A DNA stretch of 64,000 nucleotides from Symbiodinium natans (GCA_905221605.1 CAJNDS010000010.1:1-64000); one strand, 5' to 3'; shown: positions 1 through 9,689, counted from the first letter of the stretch. The notes: generated from the sequence alone by a model not told the origin. Program-made: numbers and translations.

Positions 1-1
1 A

Positions 2-52
2 CCACAGACCCTGTTGGCAGCAAAACTTGAGCAGCTCAAGAAAGAGGCCTGA
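2..52 (+). CDS. 3' end of an upstream coding exon, unrecognised
   Basis: An open frame enters from the window edge and reads TLLAAKLEQLKKEA followed by a TGA stop. The charged, leucine-spaced composition resembles the end of a coiled coil. It is too short for a family assignment and may be chance. Confidence 0.3.
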   Translation, partial: PQTLLAAKLEQLKKEA

Positions 53-465
53 GCCTTGGGTCACACCATGTCGTTCAGGAGTGCATTGCGTATCCTTCCT
101 TGACGGCCCAAACTGCACGTGTGCATTTTGGATGTGACTGGGCAGGTTCTTCTCGAGATCCTAGAGTTCTGCACTGGAATGCGGCCCGACACTGAACTGA
201 AGGAGCCATGTTACCCTGAACTCTGAACCCTGAATGAAGATTCATAAGTTTCGTGCTCAGGGTTTGGGCTTGGGCGGCTTACAGGTTTGTGCTTTAGGAT
301 GTAGGCTTTTGAAATTGGCTTCAGGGCTAGGATGTGCAACTGACATTTTGCACACCTCTGTGTCCGTGCTTGGGGTTTGGTAGAACGGTTTGACAGTGGT
401 GGCGCAGGATTCCTTGCGCAATTGGGTCTTCCTCCAGCAGTACATGTGTTGGAGGTGCAAGCAAC

Positions 466-539
466 GTGGGTCCCGAGCCATGCATATTGGATTTCCTCTA
501 CAATGGCCATCTGCAGGCGTATATGAAATCATTGACACA
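466..539 (+). CDS. exon-like segment before introner copy A
   Basis: The frame reads CILDFLYNGHLQAYMKSLTQ, which looks coding, and stops looking coding at the start of a dispersed repeat beginning GCTGCTTGGCTTT. The same boundary (ACA|GCTxCTTGGCTTT) is seen at the exon 1 end of the RCC1-like gene near 24058, so a GC donor at 540 is inferred. The matching acceptor is not certain. Function unknown. Confidence 0.3.
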
Positions 540-665
540 GCTGCTTGGCTTTGCCACGGCTGGACTTAAAGTCTTCAGGGTTCCAGGTTTTGTAGAAACC
601 GCAATAAGAAGTCTTAAAGTTGAACTCTTGATAATAAGTAGGAGGGGCTCAAGATCAGAAGTCAG
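540..665 (+). mobile_element. introner-like element, copy A
   Basis: This is one of four related copies in the window (others near 8914, 24059 and 61298). Shared blocks in order are CTTGGCTTT, a CTGG/CGGCTGG block, GGTTTTGTAGAAAC.. (related to TTTTTTGTAGAAACTACAAT), a TTAAAGTT block and GGAGG. It lies between two exon-like segments. The 3' limit is approximate. Confidence 0.55.
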
Positions 666-670
666 CCAAG

Positions 671-832
671 GCTGGACAGCCACATTTGCGACATCGCTTC
701 ACTAACAAGTGTGCAGCGCTGACTGTCGTGGCTGCTGCGGTGGCGTTGAACTACAGTGAATCTGCTGCGTATCTGGTGGACACGACCGGCAAGAGTCATT
801 GGCCACAGTTTCTGATTAGTCTGTCATATTAA
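671..832 (+). CDS. exon-like segment, unrecognised
   Basis: The frame is open without an internal Met and ends at TAA (830-832). It includes CAALTVVAAAVALNYSES and AAYLVDTTGKSHWPQ. Composition is coding-like. It follows introner copy A and is probably the exon after that intron. No family recognised. Confidence 0.4.
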   Translation, partial: AGQPHLRHRFTNKCAALTVVAAAVALNYSESAAYLVDTTGKSHWPQFLISLSY

Positions 833-999
833 TAATAAATTGTAAGTGTCTTTTCCTCCGACATGCTGGGGGCCTGAGGTTGCGGTTCTTGCTCAGCCTT
901 GCTTCCTGACTCCATTGTGCTCAACATTCCCGCACCATCACCGGGCAGGTCATGTCAGAAGCAACTTCTTTCAAGCAAGCGTGTGCCCAGCGAGAAATT

Positions 1000-1157
1000 C
1001 AGAATCCCCAGACGCTCTGACTCCAGCTCCCTCAATTTGCTGTCACTTAGATGACATGTTCCAACAATGTGAGTCACCGAATAACTCAGGAGCAGCTCCA
1101 GTAGTTGTCTTTGACGACATTGATGAAACTCCACCACCACCACCCACAAGTGGTTGA
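1000..1157 (+). CDS. exon-like segment with proline-rich tail, unrecognised
   Basis: An open frame ends in FDDIDETPPPPPTSG and a TGA stop. The acidic patch followed by a proline run would fit a disordered C-terminus. Only composition supports it. Confidence 0.22.
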
Positions 1158-1638
1158 GTTTTACTGGGTGGCAGCAATGCTGCCAGTGAGATGTTGGCAA
1201 GAAACAGCTGGCTTAGGCAACCGAGGATTGGAGTAAAAGCGTGGCAGGTTCTGAATCAATCAAGCCTAATCCGTAAGAACACTAAATCCTAAAGCCTAAA
1301 CGTAAGGCTAAGCCTAAGTTTAAACCTTACACCGAAGCCTAAGCTTAAGTCATGGAACGACATCTGTTTACCCAATGGCAGGTTGACATCGACAAGCCCA
1401 TTCTCTTGCGCAACGGCGAGGCTCATCCGACGGTATTGGGTTTTTTTTTCTCTCAAAGTTTAAGGTTAAAAGGTTGGCCGAAAAGCAAACAGCTGCCTTA
1501 GATCAAGAGTTAGAGGGTTCAGGCCAAGAGGGATACCTTGGGAGAGTGGGAAGGGGGGGGGGAGGGGGAAGGGGGGGAGGGGTGCATATTATGGATGGGC
1601 AAGGTAGGGGCAATCGATGATGCCCAGTGCAAGTGCAG
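1158..1638. other. no gene seen; degenerate CCTAAGC-type repeat and G-rich tract
   Basis: The first part holds diverged CCTAAAC/CCTAAGC words (about 1260-1345). A guanine-rich tract with runs of 5-10 G lies at about 1545-1585. No coding signal seen. Confidence 0.4.
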
Positions 1639-1964
1639 ATACATAAGAAATGGCCGGCTTAGACCAACTCACAGCTTAATAGCGACCTTATCCGGCATAA
1701 GAAGGTGATTAAGCTATAATAAATTATTATAGCTTAATAACATCTTTATGTATTTTTAAAGTTAAGCTAAAATGGACGACATAGCTTAAATACATTGTTT
1801 CCGGAGAAAAAAGTTAAGCTGCAGATGGTCTGTAGCCTGACGTTTAAAACATAATAAGGATGTTATTAAGCTATAATAATTTATTATAGCTTAATAACCT
1901 TCTTATGCCGGATAAGGTCGCTATTAAGCTGTGAGTTGGTCTAAGCCGGCCATTTCTTATGTAT
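1639..1964. mobile_element. MITE-like element with 106-bp terminal inverted repeats
   Basis: The left arm (1639-1744) and right arm (1859-1964) are reverse complements with about one mismatch seen by eye (GGTGATTAAGC against GGTTATTAAGC). Each arm contains its own palindrome, ATTAAGCTATAATAA/ATTATTATAGCTTAAT. The core (1745-1858) has no open frame. The ends read TACATAAG...CTTATGTA, which would fit insertion at a TA dinucleotide. Long near-identical arms with no transposase suggest a recent non-autonomous DNA transposon or foldback element. Confidence 0.8.
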
Positions 1965-2039
1965 TTTATGTTGAGTTTGTTTTTTAATTTTTTGGTTTCC
2001 TTGTTATCTTACTTTGTCGGATTGTTTTCTACTTTTTGC

Positions 2040-2690
2040 GCTTGCACTCGGCGGCTTCACGGATGGCATCCTCCCTAAGCCTCAAAAACAAATCCTAAAC
2101 ATTCTGTCCTCGCAAATACCGTAGTTGAATTGGGGGGGGGGGGTTGGGTTTCGAGTCGGCGGCTGCCTGCGCGGGTGCTGGTCTGGATAATGGCATTCCT
2201 CAAGAAGCCTCAAAAGCAAAAACCTTAGTCCTCCCAAAGCAACAGTGGAGAAGAGTACCGTAATGAATTCCGACGTGAGGGCCAGGGGTGAGAGAGAAGA
2301 GGGGAGGGGGGGGGGGGGGGGGGGTTCGAGTCGGCCGCTGCGCGGGGCTGGTCTGGATAACTGGCATCCTCAAGAAGCCTCAAAAGCAAAACCTTAGTCC
2401 TCACAAAGCAACATGGAGAAGAAGTACCGTAATTGAATTCCGCGGGAGGGCCAGGGGGAGAAGAGGGAGGGTGGGGGGGGTTCGAGTCGGCCGCTGCGCG
2501 GGGCTGGTCTGGATAACTGGCATCCTCCCTAAGCCTCAAAAGCAAACCCTAAACATTCTGCCCTCACAACGCAACATGGGGAAGAAGTACCATAATTGAA
2601 TTCTGGGGAGGGCCCCGGGAGGGACTGAAGAGGGAGGGGGAGGGGTTCGAGTCGGCCGCTGCACGGGGCTGGTCTGTATAACATTGATTT
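2040..2690. repeat. tandem repeat, about 156-175 bp units
   Basis: Units beginning TTCGAGTCGGCCGCTG start at 2150, 2325, 2481 and 2645, preceded by a partial unit from about 2040. Each carries GGTCTGGATAA, GGCATCCTC, AGCCTCAAAAGCAAA, AAGTACCGTAATTGAATTC and a G-run of variable length. A diverged echo, CCGGCCGCTGCGCGGGGCTG, is present near 2795. Open frames on both strands here are repeat artefacts. Confidence 0.85.
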
Positions 2691-2699
2691 ACAAGGGGT

Positions 2700-3243
2700 T
2701 TGTGTTGGCTGCTGTGTGGTGTGACCATTAGAAAAGGTTATTCATGATGTTCTGTTTTTTTTTGGTCTTTGTGGGGAATAAAGCTACTATAGGTCCGGCC
2801 GCTGCGCGGGGCTGGCCTTCATAATAATTTAACAATTAGTGGCTGTATAGCACAAGGGTGCTGGATTGTACAATCCTAGGGTAGTTGTTCGCTGGGTAGC
2901 TAAACATCTTACATAATCATGGAGTCTTTCTTTAGAATTCTTGGGCTGCAAAGCACCATAGGTACTGGCTCGATTGACCGTCGCCTAGCACGAGGCTGGA
3001 TGGCTGTGCAAGTAGTTGGTGCTGGTGGCTGTGGTTCGTTTGGATGCACTGAGGTTGTCAAGCTTCCAGAGGCTAGCAGTGTTTGTACTAGTGTTGCACT
3101 TTATGTGTGGGGAGAGTGTGGGCAGCTGATGGGCGGTGAACAGCAGAGGGTGCTTGGGCATCACAGGATTCTTTGGTTTTTCTCCACAAGACAATTTTGC
3201 TCGAGAGAGGATGAGCAGGGTGCCTGAGGCATCGCTTTGCCAT
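2700..3243. other. no recognisable gene
   Basis: A plus-strand frame from 2919 is open for about 100 codons, but its composition is not clearly coding and no family was recognised. It is probably intron or leader of the exon series that starts at 3244. Confidence 0.3.
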
Positions 3244-3309
3244 GGCATACATAGCAGATGAGATCAAAGCCCAGCGCTTCGACTTTATCGAGTATAAGGT
3301 GTCTGCTGA
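3244..3309 (+). CDS. exon-like segment, unrecognised
   Basis: Reads AYIADEIKAQRFDFIEYKVS in a frame without stops. It is the first clearly coding-looking piece of the plus-strand exon series that continues to about 18 kb. Confidence 0.35.
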
Positions 3310-3387
3310 CCAGAGAATATCCAGCGTGACTTGCCTGGTGTATCAGTTCTGCGGTGTTATGCATGATATATTTTGTTTCTGAAATGT

Positions 3388-3655
3388 TGCAGAACACATA
3401 AGGATGAAGACTACCACGATGAGTTGGCCTTGATGACATCGATGAAAGCATTCTCGCCATCATTTGGCACCAGGCTTTCAGGAGCCAACACATCTCAGTT
3501 CCAGTACTTCTGTGAGCACTTCAAGGATCACTTTGATCCCGAGCTCGTGGGAACATTTACACTGGCTTGCAACAAGCAGGGATTGCCCTTTGTTGCACCA
3601 GACGGCCTCCTGCCAAACCCGAGATTGGCATCATGGAGACTCACCCAACTCATAG
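3388..3655 (+). CDS. exon-like segment, unrecognised
   Basis: The frame contains DEDYHDELALMTSMKAF, FCEHFKDHFDPELVGTF and RLASWRLTQLIDRVL. The balanced composition and lack of stops suggest a real exon. It sits in the same orientation as its neighbours. No domain recognised. Confidence 0.4.
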
Positions 3656-4049
3656 ACAGAGTTCTGTTATGTAGTGTATGTCGTGAGAAGCCTTGTGTGT
3701 ACTACACGTTTCCAGGTTTTTCAGGGAGGAGGCTTCATGGGGGGCTAGGTACCTAGAGACCCTTTGGCAAGCTTGGGGTGCCTTAGGGAGCAGTGGGGTG
3801 TATTCGGGAACCTTGGGGTACATGTCTCCCTTGAACCCCTCTCTGTTAAGAACCCCGTGATACATGTTGCATGCAAACGAGGCAAGCGTTGAATACACTG
3901 TACCGGGAGATCCTGCTCGAAACAGTGGTATCCAAGAAATGGTGCCTGTGACATGATGAAGCAATGTGCTTTTTGCACTGTCTCTGATGCTGTAGGTTTC
4001 CAAGCATGTTCTGTCGCAACGTGTGTAATATCCTGCTTGCTTGCAAGGC

Positions 4050-4207
4050 AGAGTCGCAGTTTGATCAAGAAATTCATGGAGTCTGAGATCTCGATTCACT
4101 GGAATGATGTGGCTTCTTTCAGTGAGCACGTCATTGGCCGGGTTGGGGCAGATATCAAGTCAGAGGCCCACAAGAAAATGCATCTTCTGGCTCCTTCTTC
4201 AAAAAAA
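4050..4207 (+). CDS. exon-like segment before a 48-bp intron
   Basis: The frame reads LIKKFMESEISIHWNDV...VGADIKSEAHKKM...APSSKK. It runs into GTAATTGCTTTATTG...GGCCAG (4208-4255), a T-rich 48-base stretch with GT and AG ends. Read through, that stretch would give an apparent transmembrane segment (IALLLLVLLLFYV). Because 48 is a multiple of three the frame stays open, so the membrane helix is probably an artefact of intron retention. Confidence 0.4.
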
Positions 4208-4255
4208 GTAATTGCTTTATTGTTGTTGGTTTTGCTATTGTTTTATGTTGGCCAG

Positions 4256-4446
4256 CTTATGGCCATGGACTTGGGCCTATTGCAGGACGACCTTGCAGCC
4301 TTCCGGCACCTCCTGGAAATCAAGGGCAAGGAGGATGCAGCAACCGCTGCCTATGAGGAGAGTTTGAAGCTTCCAAGCGAGGTGGCCAAGAAGCGATCTG
4401 CTGATGTCCGTTTCCTTCTCAAAAACTATGACACCGAGGACTCACC
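4256..4446 (+). CDS. exon-like segment after the 48-bp intron
   Basis: Continues in phase 0 after the putative acceptor: LMAMDLGLLQDDLAAFRHLL, EDAATAAYEESLKLPSEV and RFLLKNYDTEDSPC. It is rich in charged residues and likely helical. No family recognised. Confidence 0.42.
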
Positions 4447-4769
4447 ATGCCTGTTGAGTTGCTGATTCGTCCATGTTCCACCTGTGAGACTGACATGGAT
4501 GTGAATCACGCGATCTCCTTGGCGTCTTTCTTTCTAGTCTCCAGGCATTGGACATCTTGGCGGCATGGCGCTCTCGTGCACATTTTGCCATTTGCAACAG
4601 TTTTCGTGAAAGCTGGATGGTGTGCAAGTCGATGGCACAGCTGAAGGGCAGGGTGGTGGATATGCCAGCGGACAACACTGTGCCTCATTTGAATTGCCTG
4701 TGCTTCTTGTGTGTGTGGCCTGTGTAGCTACATGTAAGTCCACAGAACCCATTAGACAAACAGTTGCTC

Positions 4770-5040
4770 AGGGCGCAGTGAAGATTTCGCTTCAGTCTGT
4801 GGCAATGAAGTCTGTCCTCGCCAAACTGGACACAATATCAGTGAAGAACAACAAGATGACAGGGCCGACCAGGATTACAGCAGAACGTGTGGCAAAGACG
4901 GCAGAAGTCCTGGAGCAAGCATACATCTTCCTGGAAGCGGCGAAGTCGCGATACCAAACTGTTTGGGACGGTGTGCCCATTGCTGGCCAGATTTGGAGGC
5001 GGCACTTGTCAGCTTGCTTGTTGACTTATAAGAAGTCCTA
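4770..5040 (+). CDS. exon-like segment, unrecognised
   Basis: Contains AVKISLQSVAMKSVLAKLD, RITAERVAKTAEVLEQAYIF and WDGVPIAGQIWRRHLSACLL, then a stop at 5039-5041. It looks like a helical protein segment in the same orientation as its neighbours. Confidence 0.42.
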
Positions 5041-5062
5041 ACATTTGTGTGTTTCTAATCAC

Positions 5063-5217
5063 CCGGCAAGGAAGATTCTTCGCGATGGCGACCATGGCAT
5101 TTTGGCAAAGCTGGAAAGCTGGGTCGCGGCTCGCAGTGTCAATCCGAACGCTGAGCTCACTCACGAATTTGCGGCCATGATGGCTCAGTTGGAGAATCTC
5201 TGCCAGCACCCCCACTG
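5063..5217 (+). CDS. exon-like segment, unrecognised
   Basis: Reads ARKILRDGDHGILAKLESW, AELTHEFAAMMAQLENL. Open, helical and charged. Followed after about 55 bases by the coiled-coil exon. Confidence 0.38.
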
Positions 5218-5269
5218 TATGCAATTTAAGTTCCACAGTCATCCTTGACCGTAGCAGGTTGGCAGGATG

Positions 5270-5480
5270 TGTTAATTTTGCATCAGCGTTCATGCCTGTG
5301 CAAAGGAGCGCCACAGAGGCAGTCAAGAAGGAGTCCCAGCGAAAAGCTGCTGAGCAAAAACGTTTGTTGGAAGAAGAAGAACAAAAGAAGAAGGAGGAGA
5401 TGGCAAAGCTTGAAGCTGAAAGGGCTGAGCAGGAGATATCATCAGCTTCGAGTGACTTTTGTGAAGTTGCAAAGACGTAA
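5270..5480 (+). CDS. exon-like segment encoding a charged coiled coil
   Basis: The frame contains ATEAVKKESQRKAAEQKRLL then EEEEQKKKEEMAKLEAE and RAEQEISSASSDFCEV. Alternating Lys/Glu with heptad-spaced Leu/Ala suggests a long single helix or coiled coil. Such low-complexity composition does not identify a family. It ends at TAA 5478-5480, probably inside the following intron. Confidence 0.45.
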
Positions 5481-5507
5481 GTGTCTGTAGGATCTGCTTT
5501 CCCTCAG

Positions 5508-5750
5508 GAGCGGGAACATGCACAGAAGGAAGCTGATGGCCAATTACAAATCGACAAGGCCCTGCTGGGACTGAGTGAAGTTGTGGCCAAGCCCGATGGG
5601 TTAGAGGAGGAAGACAACACCAAACCCGTGGCCGAACCAGACCTTTCTGAAGAAGCGGTGTGCCACAAGAAGGCAAATGCAGTCTTCGACTCTGTGATTC
5701 AGCAGTACCTGGCAACGGATATCCTTCCTGCCGAGGCTGAAGTTTACGTT
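5508..5750 (+). CDS. exon-like segment, unrecognised
   Basis: Reads EREHAQKEADGQLQIDKAL, EVVAKPDGLEEEDNTKPV and NAVFDSVIQQYLATDILPAE. It continues the acidic/helical character of the previous exon. Unknown function. Confidence 0.42.
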
Positions 5751-5991
5751 TCCTCATCAATGATTTTTTAAAATACTTAACTGAAGTCCACCACATGCAG
5801 AAAACCCATTTTTTCCTTTGCAGGTCAGAAACAAGGGCCGCAAGCTGTGGTTGCTGCCAGCAGTGACCCAACACCGTGGCCCACACTTGCTGACCAAAAG
5901 CTTCCAAGCTGCACAGTGGTAGAGATTGGTCCAACATGACATTCTCAGGCATTTCTGATTCGTTGCTTCTCTGGGATGAGGCGTCCCACCT

Positions 5992-6230
5992 TTGCGAGCC
6001 AGTCGAGTCATGTGGGCAGAAGCGATGGCTGCGGGTGATGTCTTCATTGTTCTCATGGGTCATGATCCTGCTGGAGAGCAGGACTGCAAAGTACAGCTTC
6101 AAAAGGCGTTCCCCGTCAAGGAGAAAAACTTGGAGTTGATTTTCCTGAGCCCACTCAGGTGCCTTTGCAATGGCAGAAAAAGTAATGTAGACTTCCAACA
6201 CTATGCTCTGACGCCAGATCTTCTTCAAGG
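5992..6230 (+). CDS. exon-like segment, unrecognised
   Basis: The frame reads VMWAEAMAAGDVFIVLMGHD, then DCKVQLQKAFPVKEKNLELI, and later NVDFQHYALTPDLLQ. A second frame over the same bases is also open, so the reading frame is not certain. Confidence 0.33.
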
Positions 6231-6309
6231 TACACAGCTCGCTCTCACCTAGACAACAATAGTTTTCGACAACAACAGCAGCTTCATACACCCCTGAAAT
6301 CTCAGCTTC

Positions 6310-6510
6310 ATGGAACCTTTAGCTGTCGTGGTTCTGGGGGAGGGGGGGTGGGTTGCCCTGAAAAGGCCGATTGTCCAAAGTTGTGGCAAATCGGGTGTCT
6401 ACGTGGAGTACATGCTCCTGGGCTATGTGAATGGCTGGGAAGCCGGGACTGACAGTGATTTGGACACGATGGTGGACAGGCTGGCGGCTATCACATGTGT
6501 CCATGGTGTC
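6310..6510 (+). CDS. exon-like segment, unrecognised
   Basis: Reads VALKRPIVQSCGKSGVYVEY, MLLGYVNGWEAGTDSDLDTM and VDRLAAITCVHG. Coding-like, plus strand, no family recognised. Confidence 0.38.
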
Positions 6511-6599
6511 TCCTGTTCGCAGTACTTGACTCCTAAATTTCTGTGTTCCTGAAGTGTGATTTCTTGAGGTTGTTCACATGCTTCCATAAACTTAGATCA

Positions 6600-6835
6600 C
6601 AACATACTAAGGTTGATTCCGTGACCTGTGTGGATCTGCGTCGGCAGTGCTGCGAATGCGCCTCCGAAGGTGATATCCGGGTGTGCAAGCTGTGGACATC
6701 CATCCAAGTGAACAGAGGCCAACCACAGCCCCAACTCACAAACATCGGTGATGATGCTGAGCTGCTAGCTATGCTGTTGGGTAGTGCTTGTTGGGATGTT
6801 TTTCATGGACGGAAAACCACAGCATGTTTTTTATA
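6600..6835 (+). CDS. exon-like segment, cysteine-containing, unrecognised
   Basis: Contains VTCVDLRRQCCECASEGDIR and VCKLWTSIQVNRGQPQPQL then TNIGDDAELLAMLLG. Cysteines cluster as CxxxxxxCCxC. No known zinc motif is complete. Confidence 0.38.
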
Positions 6836-6845
6836 GCGTTTGCTC

Positions 6846-7020
6846 CAGCCAAACCCCAGGCTGGATTTGGACACCACCACCATGGAGCCGCATGACGTGA
6901 AAAAGGGCAATGCGCACCGATACGGCCATGCAACCGAGTTTTGGCTGCAGATCCTCAGCAGTCTGTGTCCTCGATCCGTGGTTGTCCCAGTGGCCTGGGG
7001 ATCCGAACCTGGTCTACTGG
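6846..7020 (+). CDS. exon-like segment, unrecognised
   Basis: Reads NPRLDLDTTTMEPHDVKKGN and AHRYGHATEFWLQILSSLCP, VVVPVAWGSEPGLLAAVL. Plausible exon; function unknown. Confidence 0.35.
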
Positions 7021-7185
7021 CTGCTGTGCTTTTTGTTTGCAGTGATCCTGACATAGTTTGAACGAGGCCTTCAGGTTTAAGGTTCTGGCTTTGGGCCTAG
7101 GCGGTTTGGGGCTGAGGGGTGTTTAGTGTTTTTTTTAGGGGTTTGTTGTTTAGAAATTGTCTTGGGGTTGGGATATGTTTACAGG

Positions 7186-7420
7186 TTTCAGACCTTGACA
7201 GTTTGGTGTTGGCGGTGTTGAGGCTGAAGCACCATGACGAGCAGCTTTCCCGGGCAATGCCAGCCGACGTTGTGTTCCTGCCTGTTGCAGACCCAATGGC
7301 CTTGCCAAGCGATGAGAAGATGCTGCGGTCTGCACACAATGAGGTGACTTGCTTGTCCTCAGCGCGCAACTGTTATGCAGCTGCCAAGTGGGAGAAGCTG
7401 TGCCTAAGCTGCTCCCAATG
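7186..7420 (+). CDS. exon-like segment, unrecognised
   Basis: After a TTTACAG acceptor-like site the frame reads VSDLDSLVLAVLRLKHHDEQ, AMPADVVFLPVADPMALPSD and ARNCYAAAKWEKLCL. The flanking 7060-7180 is degenerate TTTAGG-like intron sequence. Confidence 0.38.
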
Positions 7421-7817
7421 AGTGCTGACGTGTTGCTATTTGCAAGATTGGTAAGAAGCCTTGGTCTTGGAGTGATGACACCTGGGAGTTTAGGCAGGTT
7501 TAAAGGTTTATGATTCAAAGCTTAGAGGATAGCCTGTGCACGAAGGTTGGAGCTCAAGAAGATGGTTGGCCAGGCATCTGGAGCATCGTCATCACCGAGA
7601 AAGGCTGGCCAGGATGGGAGGCAGGATCTTCGGCAGCTGAGCAGCCATCCATCCGACAACGGGTCGGCTGAGCCTGTTCCATGGCTGATCAAGGTGCACA
7701 GGGGTCAATCAGGTCATTGTTCTTGAGGGTTCCGTCGGTGTACTTCTAGGCATTACTCCTGCAAACCTCACTAGTTCCCAGCATGGACCTTCTGGGTGAA
7801 GGCCCATTCCATGAAAG
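7421..7817. other. probable intron; no gene seen
   Basis: No convincing open frame. It lies between two plus-strand exon-like segments. Confidence 0.3.
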
Positions 7818-8050
7818 GTGACAGACACACTGGATATCACAATGCTCTCAGAGGTCGTGCGAGAAGATAGTGATTGCGAGGACGAGGAAGACCCCAACCA
7901 GACCAGTTCCTGCATAGATTCTGCGACTACTAGCCGCAGAAATTTCCTGGCGATGGAAAGATATGGCCTTAACATTGTCTCCACAGCGTCCACAGTAGGT
8001 CTCATGCTGGTTGCCGAGAAGCAGTCATGTAGCTGCAGCAGAAACATGTT
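7818..8050 (+). CDS. exon-like segment, acidic, unrecognised
   Basis: Reads TLDITMLSEVVREDSDCEDE then DPNQTSSCIDSATTSRRNFL. Acidic, probably a flexible linker upstream of the SET domain exon. Confidence 0.35.
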
Positions 8051-8149
8051 TAAACCAATTCTGTGTGGGTTGAACATATTTTGGTGCTGTTTTGAGGACT
8101 TCCAGTTTCCAACCTCAAGCGAGGACATCTAAATTGCAAGTGCAGGTTA

Positions 8150-8448
8150 GTTTGACAGCCAAGGCTGAAGAAAGGCACAAAGATTCCAATCAAGGGCCCG
8201 ATTTTCAGGACATGGGAAGGCTTGCAAGACTTTTTGGCGGATAATGGCGGCATGGCAGAGAGGGTATTCTCAGTGGAAGCCTTCGAAGGCGACACGCCGC
8301 GAGGCAACTTTTTCCAGGTCGCCACAGGAGTATGTGGCTTCATCAACCACTTCAGTGGACGCCTAGTCAGGCCGAACGCCTCCGTGAAAGTTCACCACGA
8401 GAATGGAGCCGCAGATGGCATGCTCATGGTGCAGCTTGACTGCATGAG
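8150..8448 (+). CDS. SET domain protein, exon 1 of the SET domain (lysine methyltransferase-like)
   Basis: The frame runs LKKGTKIPIKGPIFRTWEGL, QDFLADNGGMAERVFSVEAF and GNFFQVATGVCGFINHFSGR, then LVRPNASV. FINHxxxxxxxPNA matches the SET-domain F/INHSCxPNA motif, which binds S-adenosylmethionine, though the usual NHSC is NHFS here. Joining 8448 to 8504 across a 55-bp GC-AG intron restores the frame (AG+G) and leads into the LDYG motif. SET proteins methylate lysines, typically in histones. It is one of several domains in the plus-strand exon series. Confidence 0.65.
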
Positions 8449-8503
8449 GCAGTGTGAGAGGATCTTTGCAGCACATTCCTGACTGTGGCAGCACTACTCT
8501 CAG
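8449..8503 (+). other. 55-bp GC-AG intron inside the SET domain
   Basis: Starts GCAGTG and ends CTCTCAG|G. Removing it joins MVQLDCMR to HLDKQVPKGGEITLDYG in one frame. GC donors and a G after the acceptor are typical of dinoflagellates. Confidence 0.55.
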
Positions 8504-8625
8504 GCACTTGGACAAACAGGTGCCCAAAGGGGGTGAAATTACGCTGGACTACGGCAATGTGTGGTTCACATGCCTGCCTTTGCCACCCAAAGTCCCGAAG
8601 CCCAGGGCCAAACGCAAGGCAAGAC
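8504..8625 (+). CDS. SET domain protein, exon 2 (C-terminal SET motif)
   Basis: Reads HLDKQVPKGGEITLDYGNVW. PKGGEITLDYG matches the SET signature I-x-x-GEELT-x-DYG that helps form the active site and the substrate channel. It continues with a basic stretch, PRAKRKARQ. The exon end is uncertain; a GC donor after AAACGCAAG is possible. Confidence 0.65.
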
Positions 8626-8834
8626 AGTTACATGCTTTGTGGGTTCAGCGGTCCCTGGGTGTTCAGTGTTCCTGTTTTCAGGGTGTCAAGGCTTTGCAGG
8701 CCTGAAGCTTTGATGTTGCTTGGGTTTAAGACTCAAAGTTATGGGGGTTTCTTGAACGGTTAGGCCACAAGCACTGTGCCGTGGTGTCCATCGCACAAAG
8801 TCCATGGTCGAGGTAGATTTGCGACATGTGCCTC

Positions 8835-8913
8835 CTGGAAGGCCAAGGCAAAGCCAGCATCACCAAAGGAAACCTTGGAGGATGAAGAGGATCCCACCGG
8901 GAAGGACAAGGAG
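8835..8913 (+). CDS. exon-like segment, charged linker after SET domain
   Basis: Reads KAKAKPASPKETLEDEEDP then TGKDKE. It joins in phase 0 to DDKDMPDDDASDEAEDEA at 9033 if the introner-containing segment 8914-9032 (GC...AAG) is removed. Confidence 0.4.
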
Positions 8914-9032
8914 GCCAGGAGTGACACTTGGCTTTCTTCTGGGTTGCACTTTGGACTTTAACCGCTTGGGTTTGTGAGTAGAAACTACAAGAAAGGTAAG
9001 ATGTTAAGATGGTGTTTTCTTGGTCACCCAAG
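8914..9032 (+). mobile_element. introner-like element, copy B, in a probable intron
   Basis: Contains CACTTGGCTTTCTTCTGG, ACTTTAACCGCTTGGGTTTG and GAGTAGAAACTACAAGAAAG, matching copies C and D. Flanked by GC at the 5' end and AAG|G at the 3' end. The exact donor is inferred from frame continuity. Confidence 0.6.
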
Positions 9033-9206
9033 GATGACAAAGACATGCCTGATGATGATGCATCGGATGAGGCTGAGGATGAGGCCATGAAGAATGCGGT
9101 GGGCATCGATGACTCGGACTTTGACAACCCGTCGCACAAGCGCAGGCGCATCACAGCACTACGAGAGCCAGGGCTCGATGACAAGGATGTGAAGCTTGAG
9201 CCGTGA
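9033..9206 (+). CDS. exon-like segment, acidic region with basic cluster
   Basis: Reads DDKDMPDDDASDEAEDEAMK, GIDDSDFDNPSHKRRRITAL and DDKDVKLEP. The acidic run followed by SHKRRR, a possible nuclear localisation signal, fits a chromatin-type protein. The TGA at 9204 may lie just past a GT donor (GAGCC|GTGAAT). Confidence 0.45.
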   Translation, partial: DDKDMPDDDASDEAEDEAMKNAVGIDDSDFDNPSHKRRRITALREPGLDDKDVKLEP

Positions 9207-9689
9207 ATCATGGTCAGGGATTATCCACAGTGCAGCAAGGTAGTACATCCAGATGTGATAACATGTCATGAATCAACCACACTGCTCATCATCCTGCAGC
9301 CTCAAATCAGGTGTTTGGACTAGCCTTGCTGCGCACTAGCATTTTGGTTCACAGAAAGGCACAGTCCGTGCTGTTTAAACATTTTCCATTTCGCCACACG
9401 ATCGAGGCAGGTGTTCACAACGATCGTCGGTTGGACTGCCGGTCGAAGAACACACGCAGGTGTGAAAAGCGTCGACAAGGCATGGCTTACCAGACTTTAC
9501 AAGCTAATTAAAGGCTTAGAAGGGTTGAGAATCATGTTTAGGCTTAACTTCACTGACACACTTGAGATCCTAGGATTAAGGGTTGGGGGCTTGGAGGATA
9601 GGGTCTAAGGGTTCGTTCACACAGCTGACTTTGTTTGAATGGTTGCCATTTCCGATCAGGCCACCTTGTAGATTCTGTGGCCCGGTTCT

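Noticed and set aside
2225-2599. Open frames in both strands at the 160-bp tandem repeat
   Set aside because: Composition is proline/glycine low complexity produced by the G runs and repeated unit.
2919-3227. Frame containing VALYVWGECGQLMGG, resembling an RCC1 blade
   Set aside because: Only a single weak match to W-G-x-x-G-x-L-G. No repeated blades or domain context.
5323-6291. 322-codon minus-strand open frame
   Set aside because: It covers several plus-strand exon-like segments including the coiled coil. Its translation has no coherent composition, and antisense of Lys/Glu-rich codons easily stays open.
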